Notes under the pieces: generated by a model | Database searches by the model: none | What the model was told of the DNA's origin: nothing | The model's input: the letters and a program-made list of their open reading frames with translations, nothing else | Part shown: one piece after another, positions 33,415 to 40,802 of the stretch | How positions within the stretch are numbered: position 1 is the stretch's first letter | Layout of the letters: every line of letters begins with the position of its first letter | Position numbers and translations under genes: made by a program | Assembly (NCBI GenBank): GCA_017534445.1 | Contig: JAFXWC010000031.1 | Span: 1-45,192, forward strand | Source: Treponema sp. | GTDB lineage: Bacteria; Spirochaetota; Spirochaetia; Treponematales; Treponemataceae | Direction of reading: 5' to 3' | Length of the DNA stretch: 45,192 nucleotides

Positions 33415-34611
33415 ATGAAAAAACTTGCTGTGAAAAAACTTGCATTTGTTTTTTTTATTCTCTCTTCTCTTTTGGTGGGCTGCACTGCAACCAATAGGCG
33501 TGCCCTTTTGCGTTGGGATGCAAGCGTAAAGGATTACCTTTATTTTCCAAGCCGGGACATAGAAGCTGGTTCTTTTGTAAGGCAATTCAAGAGCCAACCG
33601 TCGGCAAATGTGGAAGCTTTTCTTGCAAATGCATTCCAGGCTAAAGACTTGCCGTCTTTTGTAAACAGGACTGGAACACAGGCGCTCATCGTGGTAAAAG
33701 GCGAGGACATCCTTGTAGAAGAATACGGCAAGGGCTATGATAAAAATTCAACTGTAACATCTTTTTCCGTAGCAAAGAGCATAGATTCAGCCATAATAGG
33801 GGCACTGATTGATGGCAATAAAATTTCAAGCGTGGAAGAAAGCATTACCAAATACATTCCAGAGCTTTTAAAAAGGGACGGGCGCTTTTCCCGCATAACC
33901 ATAAGGCACCTTCTTTGCATGTCGTCCGGAATCGTATACAAGGAAGGCTTTCCCCGCAAGGATAACACCCAAACCTATTTTAATCCCGATCTGCGGAATC
34001 TTGCCATAAATAATACCCTTATAGAAGAGGAACCTGGGCTTCACTTTCTTTACAACAATTATAACCCGCTGCTTTTGGGACTTGTAATTGAACGTGCTTG
34101 CGGTGGGTCTGTAAGCTCGTATTTTTCCAAATCAATCTGGTCAAAAATTGGTGCGGAAGAAAAAGCAAGCTGGAGCCTTGACAGCGAAAAGTCCGCTTTT
34201 GAAAAAATGGAAAGCGGTGTGAATGCCCGTGCCATGGACTTTGTTCGCTTTGGCTGCATCTACCGTGACGGCGGAAAAATTTTTGGCACAAAGGTTTTAA
34301 GTAAAAAGTGGATAGACGAGTCATTGGGCGAAAGTGCCGTTGCTTCATCTTACTTTAACGATGAATGGGGCAGGCGGATTGCAAAAGGCGTAAGCGCTCA
34401 GGGTGGCTACTACGGATACTTTTGGTACGTAATGAAAAGAAGCGGTGCAGAAAATGATTTTTTTGCATTCGGTAACAAAGGTCAGGTACTTTACGTCTCC
34501 CCAGCTGCAAACCTTGTGTGTGCCAGATTCGGCGAAAAAGACGGAATACCTGTTTGGAACTACATTCAGGCCTTTTATGACTTGGCTTCAGAAATACAAA
34601 GGAGGATTTAA
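33415..34611 (+). CDS. Serine hydrolase lipoprotein (class C beta-lactamase fold)
   Basis: Envelope-anchored serine hydrolase of the beta-lactamase/penicillin-binding family. Lipobox LLVGC (Cys23); catalytic SVAK (118-121, in TSFSVAKS); the YNN-type motif in FLYNNYNP at about 210-217; and FAFGNKGQ as the likely third (KTG-equivalent) motif. The product has 398 aa. Such proteins may be peptidases, esterases or carboxypeptidases; beta-lactam hydrolysis is not implied. The next gene begins after its stop with AGGAGG in the overlap region, so the two are co-transcribed. Confidence 0.82.
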   Translation: MKKLAVKKLAFVFFILSSLLVGCTATNRRALLRWDASVKDYLYFPSRDIEAGSFVRQFKSQPSANVEAFLANAFQAKDLPSFVNRTGTQALIVVKGEDILVEEYGKGYDKNSTVTSFSVAKSIDSAIIGALIDGNKISSVEESITKYIPELLKRDGRFSRITIRHLLCMSSGIVYKEGFPRKDNTQTYFNPDLRNLAINNTLIEEEPGLHFLYNNYNPLLLGLVIERACGGSVSSYFSKSIWSKIGAEEKASWSLDSEKSAFEKMESGVNARAMDFVRFGCIYRDGGKIFGTKVLSKKWIDESLGESAVASSYFNDEWGRRIAKGVSAQGGYYGYFWYVMKRSGAENDFFAFGNKGQVLYVSPAANLVCARFGEKDGIPVWNYIQAFYDLASEIQRRI

Positions 34612-34612
34612 G

Positions 34613-35584
34613 ATGAAAAGAAAAATGCTTTTGACCCTTGCACTTTTTATGATGACTTTTTTTAGGGCACTTTTTGCGGATGAACAAACTCCCTTTTCAC
34701 TGGCGCTACAGACAGACTTTGCCTATTATCCAAAGTCCGACTGCATAACAGGAGAAAGCCACTTTGCACCAATCACCTCTCCCTACAAGAGCGTGGAATT
34801 CCGCACTGTGCTGAATGCCTCCTACAAAGTGGGCACTCCTCTTGGCGACCACTGGCTTTTAAAAGATGCCAATCTTCTTTTTACAGGCGGTCTTGAGCTA
34901 AGCCCTGTTTCTGTAAGGCCAATGGTTAGCATAGGCTTTACCCCCTTGCCATTCTTGGTTCTAAAAACAGGCGCTTCTCTGGGCTGGGGCTGGAACTACT
35001 TGGGAATAGAAGGTCTTTGCCAATTGAACAAGGACACAATGGAATACGAGCATCTTTCAACATTCAGCCATCCCTATTATGATGTCTGGGCATCTGCAAC
35101 CCTTCAGTTTGACACAGGGGCTGTCATAAGCGGTGACTGGAGCCACCTTGTAATGCTTGCAACTTTTTCCAGCGCATACTCAGGTATTGCAGGCCTTGAT
35201 GATGAGGGCATCTTTGAATGGCAGTGTACTAAGAACAAGGCATGCGGTCTTTCCTATGAGCTCCAGACAATCCTTGCCTACCAGATGCCCCTTGCCTTGC
35301 GCCTTGCCGGTGTAATGTACAAGATGAACGGCTATTATTACGGTGATGTTTACGGAGAATACGACAAAAGTTTTAACGGCACTTTTAAAGAAATTTCCAT
35401 AAGTCCGCTTCTTCAGTTCAGCTTGGGTAAAAGTGACAGCCTTTTTTGCCTCTTTGATTTTTCCAGCCGACGCAGCTTTGACAAAGAATTTGAAAGTGAG
35501 GGCGAATCCTTGCTGCTTAACAACACTGGGCGCGAATGGTATTTTAAGCGCATAGCCCTAAGCTGGAGCCACCGCTTTATGTAA
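34613..35584 (+). CDS. Predicted outer membrane beta-barrel protein
   Basis: Unknown family. The 323-aa product has a signal peptide (about 1-25, ending LFA) and many alternating amphipathic strands with aromatic girdles (SLGWGWNYLGIEGLC, WASATLQFDTGAVISG) and a barrel-like C-terminal strand (RIALSWSHRFM). The ATG at 34613 follows AGGAGG at proper spacing and gives the signal peptide; a longer frame from 34445 lies inside the previous gene. Outer-membrane location is inferred from strand pattern. It follows the serine hydrolase by one base, so they may act together. Confidence 0.68.
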   Translation: MKRKMLLTLALFMMTFFRALFADEQTPFSLALQTDFAYYPKSDCITGESHFAPITSPYKSVEFRTVLNASYKVGTPLGDHWLLKDANLLFTGGLELSPVSVRPMVSIGFTPLPFLVLKTGASLGWGWNYLGIEGLCQLNKDTMEYEHLSTFSHPYYDVWASATLQFDTGAVISGDWSHLVMLATFSSAYSGIAGLDDEGIFEWQCTKNKACGLSYELQTILAYQMPLALRLAGVMYKMNGYYYGDVYGEYDKSFNGTFKEISISPLLQFSLGKSDSLFCLFDFSSRRSFDKEFESEGESLLLNNTGREWYFKRIALSWSHRFM

Positions 35585-35678
35585 GATTTTACAAGCACAA
35601 GTATTACAAGGCTTGGCGGACCAAGAATCAGTTCAAAAAGATGAATGTGCTCCTGCTTTGAAAAAACCAGGTATGCCT

Positions 35679-36869
35679 TTACTCAAAGTTTGCGCACACT
35701 TCGCGTAGGGCTTTTACCAAATCACCCATGGCTTCTTTTGTGGTGGAAAAGCCAAAGCTGAACCTTACGGCGGCTTCTTTTTCGGCTGCGCTTATATGCA
35801 AAGAGTCCAAGACTGGCCTTGCCTTGCTTTGGGAAGAACATGCGCTTCCTGTGGAAATGCAGAATCCCTTTTGGCTTAGGGCGCGTTCCATTACCTGTCC
35901 CGGGATTCCAGGGAAGGATGCCTGAACTATCCAGGGGGAAAATTTTTCTGCAAATTCATCTGCATTTTCAAAGCGGCAGTGGGGGATTATGGAAGCTCCC
36001 TTTATCTGCATGATTTGCCCGATGAATTCTTTTGTCCATTCCTTTTGCTTTTTAAAGCGTTCAATGGATGAAGGATTTTTTTCGCTTATAAGGTATTTCT
36101 TTAGGCAGAGTGCCATTGCCGTTGCCCCAAAGAGGTTTTCTGTTCCGCTTCGGACTCCTTTTTCCTGTCCGCCGCCGCGCAAGAAGCTTGTTATGTCCTT
36201 GTTTAAGTAGAGTATGCCGACTCCCCTTGGGCCTCCTATCTTGTGTGCGCTAAAGGCCGCTCCATGTATGTTGCTGGTCTTGCTTCCAATAAAATCCAGC
36301 GGTATTTTTCCCGCCGCCTGTACACAGTCCACATGAAAGAAGGGCTGTCTTTTTCCCTGGCATTTTTTTTCTACAGCATCTGCTATTGACTTTACGTCTT
36401 GTATTGCCCCGGTCTCGTTGTTAACGGCCATTACGGAGACAAAGGCTGTGTCCGGTCTTATGGCTTCAGCTATTGCCTCCGCTCTTACAAAACCGTTCTT
36501 GTCTGCCTGAACACTGCTTACGCTCCATCCGCAGGCTTGCATTGACTTTGCCATTTCGCGGAGTGCCGGGTGTTCTATTGAGCTTAGCACCACGTGTCCT
36601 TTCTGCGGTCGGGTTAGCATGGAAAGAAGGGGAATGTGGTCGCTTTCTGTTCCACCGGATGTAAAGAAGATTGTTTTTTCACTTACGCCAAGGCTTTCTG
36701 CGCAGCTTTTTCTTGCTTTTTCAAGGGCTTCCCTTGCGTCGCATCCTGCATGGTGTATGCTGGACGGATTTCCCCAGTGCTCAAGTGCAGTTGAGAGTGC
36801 TTCCTTTTGAATATCCTCATCAGCGGGTGCCGTTGCTGCCCAGTCAAAGTAGTGTTCTTTTTCCGTCAT
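35679..36869 (-). CDS. Cysteine desulfurase (NifS/IscS family)
   Basis: PLP enzyme that takes sulfur from cysteine for Fe-S clusters or tRNA thiolation. PLP lysine is Lys210 in SAHKIGGPRG; the catalytic Cys is Cys344 in STGSACSS. The opening HYFDWAATAPADEDI (usually YLDNNATT) and GGTESDH fit the family. The product has 396 aa. It starts 2 bp after the aroB stop on the same strand, an unusual pairing without obvious pathway link. No iscU or other Fe-S genes are adjacent. Confidence 0.9.
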   Translation of the reverse strand: MTEKEHYFDWAATAPADEDIQKEALSTALEHWGNPSSIHHAGCDAREALEKARKSCAESLGVSEKTIFFTSGGTESDHIPLLSMLTRPQKGHVVLSSIEHPALREMAKSMQACGWSVSSVQADKNGFVRAEAIAEAIRPDTAFVSVMAVNNETGAIQDVKSIADAVEKKCQGKRQPFFHVDCVQAAGKIPLDFIGSKTSNIHGAAFSAHKIGGPRGVGILYLNKDITSFLRGGGQEKGVRSGTENLFGATAMALCLKKYLISEKNPSSIERFKKQKEWTKEFIGQIMQIKGASIIPHCRFENADEFAEKFSPWIVQASFPGIPGQVMERALSQKGFCISTGSACSSQSKARPVLDSLHISAAEKEAAVRFSFGFSTTKEAMGDLVKALREVCANFE

Positions 36870-36871
36870 GG

Positions 36872-38095
36872 TTAGATTCCTGTCTTGCCAAGGACTTTTT
36901 CAATGTCGCTGTCCTTTGCCGTAGTGATTATTGTGTCGCATTCACCTTTTTGCAGGGTAAGGCGTATTTGCGAAAGGTTGGTGTTCTTTTTGTCCTTCTT
37001 CATGGCCTGGAGAATCCTCTTTATGCCCAAAGATTTTTCTTCATCCGGAAAGGCCTTGGAAAGAACCTTGGGGTATTGGCCAGAGTCGTAGCCGTAGGAA
37101 GCGATTATGTCCTTTGTCTTTTGAGCGAATTCCTTGGAACAGAGTCCCATCAGCAGGCTAAGGTCTGCGGCCCTTCCAATTCCCCATGCAACTGCCTCGC
37201 CGTGGGTTATGCAGCCGAGTCCTGCCGCCGCTTCAAGTCCGTGGCCAAAAGTGTGCCCAAGGTTAAGGAATGCTCTTCTGCCGTTTTCGCGCGGGTCTTC
37301 CTGCACAATCTTTGCCTTTGCCCTTACGCATGCGCCTATTATTTTTTCAAGGATTGCGTTGTCCCTTTTCATTATGGCATCCTTTTCTTCTTCAAAGAGC
37401 GTAAGCATTTCCTTGTCAAAAAGGAAGGCTGTCTTTATAGCTTCTGCCAGACCCGAAATGTATTCGTTCTCCGGGAGTGAAAGCGCAAAGTTGCTCCAGA
37501 CGTAAAGCTTTGATGCAGGCCAGAAAGAGCCTATCATGTTCTTATAGCCTTCTATGTCGCAGCCTGTCTTTCCCCCGACAGATGCGTCCACCATGGAAAG
37601 AACCGTGGTCGGAACAAATTCAACTTTGATTCCCCGCTTAAAGATTGATGCCGCAAAAGCCGTCATGTCCGAAAGAACGCCGCCGCCTATTGCAACAAAG
37701 GTGCAGTTCCTTGTGAAATTCCTTTCCAGGGCAGCTCTAACTATGGTAAGCACGCTGTCTATTGTCTTGAATTTTTCTCCTGCGCCAAGAACAAGAAGGT
37801 AGTCGCTTCCGTATTTTAAGACCGAGCCTTCTTTTAGGCATCCGCTGCCGTTTGAAGAACCGTTATCAGTGTTCGCAGAACCGTTTGCATCGCATTCAAA
37901 AAGAGCAATAAAATCTTTGATGGAGTCAAGCCTTGCTATGCTGGTGTCCGTTACAAAAAGACGTGGCTGCTTGCCGCTGTCATTTTCGGAAAAGAAAACT
38001 TTATTGAGGTTGGGACTTCCGCTGTAAAAATAAATGCATGTCTTGTCAAAGCCAGAATCCTCGGCATACTTTAAAATAAATTCGTTACTGTCCAT
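36872..38095 (-). CDS. aroB: 3-dehydroquinate synthase
   Basis: Second enzyme of the shikimate pathway; converts DAHP to 3-dehydroquinate with NAD and a metal. Visible motifs are AIGGGVLSDMTAFAASIFKRG (NAD binding), PTTVLSMVDASVGGKTG, and the metal ligands in SGLAEAIK, LGHTFGHGLE and ITHGEAV. At 407 aa it exceeds the usual 350-370; a Ser/Asn/Gly/Asp-rich linker (about residues 77-92, DANGSANTDNGSSNGSG) accounts for part of this and lies in the NAD-domain side. Promoter with TTGAAA and TAGAAT 9 nt before the ATG; first gene of a pair with the cysteine desulfurase. Confidence 0.92.
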   Translation of the reverse strand: MDSNEFILKYAEDSGFDKTCIYFYSGSPNLNKVFFSENDSGKQPRLFVTDTSIARLDSIKDFIALFECDANGSANTDNGSSNGSGCLKEGSVLKYGSDYLLVLGAGEKFKTIDSVLTIVRAALERNFTRNCTFVAIGGGVLSDMTAFAASIFKRGIKVEFVPTTVLSMVDASVGGKTGCDIEGYKNMIGSFWPASKLYVWSNFALSLPENEYISGLAEAIKTAFLFDKEMLTLFEEEKDAIMKRDNAILEKIIGACVRAKAKIVQEDPRENGRRAFLNLGHTFGHGLEAAAGLGCITHGEAVAWGIGRAADLSLLMGLCSKEFAQKTKDIIASYGYDSGQYPKVLSKAFPDEEKSLGIKRILQAMKKDKKNTNLSQIRLTLQKGECDTIITTAKDSDIEKVLGKTGI

Positions 38096-38104
38096 GGTGC
38101 CACT

Positions 38105-38133
38105 ATTCTATGGATAAATGGATTTTTTTTCAA
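38105..38133 (-). promoter_or_regulatory. Promoter of aroB, near-leaderless type
   Basis: Minus strand: TTGAAA (38133-38128), 17-bp spacer, TAGAAT (38110-38105), 9 nt to the ATG at 38095. Confidence 0.5.
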
Positions 38134-38153
38134 TATGAGCAAATGCTGCTCGA

Positions 38154-38182
38154 TTGTTTTTCGTGTAAGGATTTGCTATAAT
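38154..38182 (+). promoter_or_regulatory. Promoter of phosphodiesterase gene, leaderless type
   Basis: TTGTTT (38154-38159), 17-bp spacer, TATAAT (38177-38182), 7 nt to the ATG at 38190. The ATG at 38181 overlaps the -10 box. Confidence 0.6.
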
Positions 38183-38189
38183 GTTCCTT

Positions 38190-38819
38190 ATGAAAATTGC
38201 AGTATTCTCAGACGTTCACGGAAATTTAAAAGCCCTAAAGGCTGCCCTCAATCAGATAAAGGAAAATGGAGCCGACCAGATTATATTCCTGGGGGACATT
38301 TTTCAGCGGGGAAACGAGGAAATAGAATGCCTTGAGCTTTTAAAGGCAAGCGGCATAATCTGCCTAAAGGGAAACTGCGAGCTTTACCTTGCAGACGGAG
38401 TGGACATTGACCCTGATGTTGAATACCTTCGCGAATATTATGACGGAATGAGGTCAAAGCTTAGCGCCGAGCAAATGAGCTTTATTAGGCAGATGCCCCT
38501 CTTCTACGAAAAAGAATTCAACGGACACAAAATGCATTTCTCACATTTCCTCTTTTCGGATATAAATGCGCCTTATCCTTTCCTTCAGCTTTCAAGCCTA
38601 AAAAACGGTATCTTTGACAAAACCGTGGAAAGTGAAGCCGTAACAAAATACGAACTTTCCGCAATAGGCCATAGCCACCAAAACTTTGTAAAGGGAAAGG
38701 TAGTCTCCGTTTCCGCAACAGGACTGGAAGGCCCATCCTACCTCTTAATCAATGCCGGTAAAGACGGGCTCACCTTTGAGCATATAGACATCTTTCAAAA
38801 CATCTGCCTTGGGGTGTAA
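38190..38819 (+). CDS. Calcineurin-like metallophosphoesterase
   Basis: Predicted two-metal phosphodiesterase of the YfcE/MJ0936-type subgroup. Metal ligands: DVHGN (residues 8-12), GDIFQRG, GNCE and the C-terminal GHSH (in AIGHSHQNFV). The product has 209 aa. The physiological substrate is unknown. The start at 38190 puts the first metal motif right at the N terminus (MKIAVFSDVHGN), as is usual. The GNAT-pyrophosphatase-like gene follows after 37 bp, possibly on the same transcript. Confidence 0.87.
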   Translation: MKIAVFSDVHGNLKALKAALNQIKENGADQIIFLGDIFQRGNEEIECLELLKASGIICLKGNCELYLADGVDIDPDVEYLREYYDGMRSKLSAEQMSFIRQMPLFYEKEFNGHKMHFSHFLFSDINAPYPFLQLSSLKNGIFDKTVESEAVTKYELSAIGHSHQNFVKGKVVSVSATGLEGPSYLLINAGKDGLTFEHIDIFQNICLGV

Positions 38820-38856
38820 CTTTAAGTTTATGATGAAAGCGTAAGGACGTGACAAT

Positions 38857-39651
38857 ATGTTGGCAATAAAAGAGATTTCTAAAATAGACGACAAGGAATT
38901 TTGGCTTAGGAAGATTGGAGAGTCTGATTGGTCTGCCGCTAAATATCTTTACAGCTTGTTATGCGACGGCACTTTTTATGATTTGTGCGGAGCTGAATCC
39001 AAAGTTTTTCTTTTGACAGAAGGGCGTGAATTAATTTCATTTTGTACTTTTTCAAAAACAGATGATATTCCCGACACTGTTTTGACACCTTGGATTGGAT
39101 TTGTTTATACCTTTCCTGCTTTCCGTGGAAAAAAGCGGGTAGGTAAATTGATAGAACTTATTTATTTATATGCAAAAAAAGAAGGCTATAAAAACATCTA
39201 TGTTTCAACAGACCAGAAAGGATTGTACGAAAAATTTGGCTTTAAGTTTTTTCAGAAAATGAAAGACCGCCGCGGTGAAATGTCTTTAGTTTATAAAATG
39301 GATATAGAAATTAAAGATTATAGTGACATAATCGGTCTTAGGGTAAAAGGAAAAGTTGACCGTCCCCTTGGAAGTTGCCATCCGCGGCATAAAGACATGA
39401 TTTACCCAATCAATTATGGATATGTGGAAAATATTATTGCCGGCGATGGAGCAGAACAGGATGTTTATATTTTTGGAACGACTGCCCCTATTGAATGCTA
39501 CGAAGGAAAAGTCATAGCGGTTTTGCATCGGCTGAATGATGTGGAAGATAAGTGGATTGTAAGCCTTGATGATAAGAACTATTCAAATGAAGAAATCCTA
39601 TCAGCCGTTTCATTTCAGGAACAATATTTTATGAGCGAATTGTATAGATAA
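38857..39651 (+). CDS. GNAT acetyltransferase fused to inorganic pyrophosphatase-like domain
   Basis: Two-domain protein, 264 aa. Residues 1-145 form a GNAT N-acetyltransferase domain: WIGFVYTFPAFRGKKRVGKL is the acetyl-CoA loop region and GLYEKFGFKF its end. From about residue 155 a short domain matches small family-I pyrophosphatase-like proteins: VDRPLGSCHPRHKDMIYPIN, NYGYV and DGAEQDVYI, ending with VQFQEQYF-like FQEQYFMSEL. Classical catalytic residues are only partly kept (NYGY and DG..xD present; the K-x-E pair not seen), so pyrophosphatase activity is doubtful. AT-richer codon use than neighbours suggests acquisition. TAAGGAC serves as a possible ribosome site. Confidence 0.8.
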   Translation: MLAIKEISKIDDKEFWLRKIGESDWSAAKYLYSLLCDGTFYDLCGAESKVFLLTEGRELISFCTFSKTDDIPDTVLTPWIGFVYTFPAFRGKKRVGKLIELIYLYAKKEGYKNIYVSTDQKGLYEKFGFKFFQKMKDRRGEMSLVYKMDIEIKDYSDIIGLRVKGKVDRPLGSCHPRHKDMIYPINYGYVENIIAGDGAEQDVYIFGTTAPIECYEGKVIAVLHRLNDVEDKWIVSLDDKNYSNEEILSAVSFQEQYFMSELYR

Positions 39652-39681
39652 AAGAGACTGACATTTTTATGATATGGATAG

Positions 39682-39712
39682 TTGACGCAAGAAATCTAAA
39701 ATGTGGTATAAT
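39682..39712 (+). promoter_or_regulatory. Promoter of the truncated DUF1902-like remnant
   Basis: TTGACG (39682-39687), 19-bp spacer, TATAAT (39707-39712). The start codon of the remnant lies 20 nt downstream. The spacer is longer than ideal. Confidence 0.45.
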
Positions 39713-39732
39713 GTGGTAGGATGTAAAAAAAA

Positions 39733-39783
39733 ATGGAATACAAGATAAATTTTTCTTGGGACGAAGAGTCATCTGTGTGGTAA
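39733..39783 (+). pseudogene. Truncated DUF1902/HicB-like antitoxin remnant
   Basis: A 16-codon frame, MEYKINFSWDEESSVW then stop, matches the N-terminal signature of DUF1902 (HicB-like antitoxin) proteins, which normally continue for 50 or more residues (IA-x-S-x-D-x-P-GL...). It breaks off at the point where the left flank of structured repeat copy C begins. A promoter is still present upstream. No HicA-like toxin gene is visible next to it. Recognition rests on 16 residues, so caution applies. Confidence 0.5.
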
Positions 39784-39800
39784 GACTTTTGCAAAAGAAA

Positions 39801-40081
39801 GCACGGCCGGGATTGGAGGGGCGGCGCAGCCGTTGCCGATAGGCAATGGAGGCGAAAGCCGGAACCCCGGAAAGCGCCTCAAAAATGGCCTCCTTGCCAT
39901 TTTTGAGGCCGGTTTTTCTGCAAAAAACCGCGAGTTTCTACGCAAACATTGGACGCGCCCCGCTGGAAGCTTCGCTGCGTGAACCCATGGCGCTGCTTGT
40001 TTGCAAGTAAAAATGGCAAGATGTTCTTTTACTAAGCGTTTGGCCAAAAAAGAAAGCGCCGCAAGAATAAAGAGAAGAAAA
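39801..40081 (+). repeat. Dispersed structured repeat, copy C (full length)
   Basis: About 281 bp. 5' block: GGGG (39818-39821) with CCCC (39865-39868) closing hairpins CGGC-gca-GCCG, TTGCC-gata-GGCAA and GGC-gaaa-GCC. 3' block: 14-bp stem 39876-39889 with 39896-39909 (loop CTCCTT), GGTTTTT/AAAAACC (39911-39917 with 39923-39929), and GCAAACA (39942-39948) with TGTTTGC (39998-40004) enclosing GCGCC/GGCGC. Compared with copy B, both 3' stems show paired changes (C:G to A:T; T:A to G:C). About 23 nt extra lie in the last loop. Confidence 0.85.
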
Positions 40082-40088
40082 TTGAGCT

Positions 40089-40802
40089 TTAGTAGCTTTT
40101 TTGGGTCATGGCTTCAAGGTCGTCGATTACTTTTTGGAGGCGGGTAAGCTCGCGGTCCAATATGGCCTTGTAGTTCAGCTGCTCGGTTACGATGCGCTCG
40201 CGTTCGTCTTCCCAGTTCTGCAGGGAAGTGATGTAGAGGAAGTTGAACTGCGATGTGTTTGCCTTTTCCGCCCAGAGCTTTGCTTCCTGCCAGTAGTAGT
40301 AGCCGGCCTGGTAGTAGGACTTGGCCTGCTTTAGGTTTCTGAGGTATTCGTCTTTCCATGGGGCGTCGTAGAAGTATGCGGCCTTTTTGTCGTATATGCG
40401 GGCCATTCTAAGGTGCTGCTCTATTAGCTTTAGGTTCAGGTGCATCTGGAAGAGGTAGCGGTATTTTTCCCACTCGCGTTCGGTTTCCACTTTTGTGAAA
40501 GCGTAGTAGGGGTTTGCAAAGTCTGCGCTTACGGCTTTTTCCAGCCAGTAGATGTTTTCAAGGCAGTCTTCCGGGAACTGCTGGTGGTGTACGTGGTAGA
40601 GCCTGTAGTAGTCTTCCTTGTACTTTACCACGTATGCGTGTGCGCTTGGGGCTGCTATGGAGAAAGCCAGCATGGCTATGGCCAGTACAAGCGCAAGTTT
40701 TGCGTGGGCAAATTTTGCGTGCGCAAATTTTGTGATTCCTGCCTTTTTGAGTAAATTTGTAATCCGCATAAGAAAATTATTTTTAGACATTATACTTATC
40801 AT
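40089..40802 (-). CDS. Exported helical protein of unknown function
   Basis: A 237-aa product, coupled to tmk by an ATGA overlap (its ATG at 40802-40800 shares bases with the tmk stop). The N terminus has a basic region with a pentapeptide repeat (KFAHAKFAHAKLA, from three 15-bp DNA repeats at about 40690-40734), a hydrophobic core (LALVLAIAMLAFSIAA) and a likely cleavage site after SAHA. The mature part is Tyr/Trp/Glu-rich and helical (YYAFTKVETEREWEKYRYLF, YYQAGYYYWQEAKLW), perhaps TPR-like. No family name can be given. Periplasmic location is inferred. Confidence 0.65.
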   Translation of the reverse strand: MISIMSKNNFLMRITNLLKKAGITKFAHAKFAHAKLALVLAIAMLAFSIAAPSAHAYVVKYKEDYYRLYHVHHQQFPEDCLENIYWLEKAVSADFANPYYAFTKVETEREWEKYRYLFQMHLNLKLIEQHLRMARIYDKKAAYFYDAPWKDEYLRNLKQAKSYYQAGYYYWQEAKLWAEKANTSQFNFLYITSLQNWEDERERIVTEQLNYKAILDRELTRLQKVIDDLEAMTQKSY

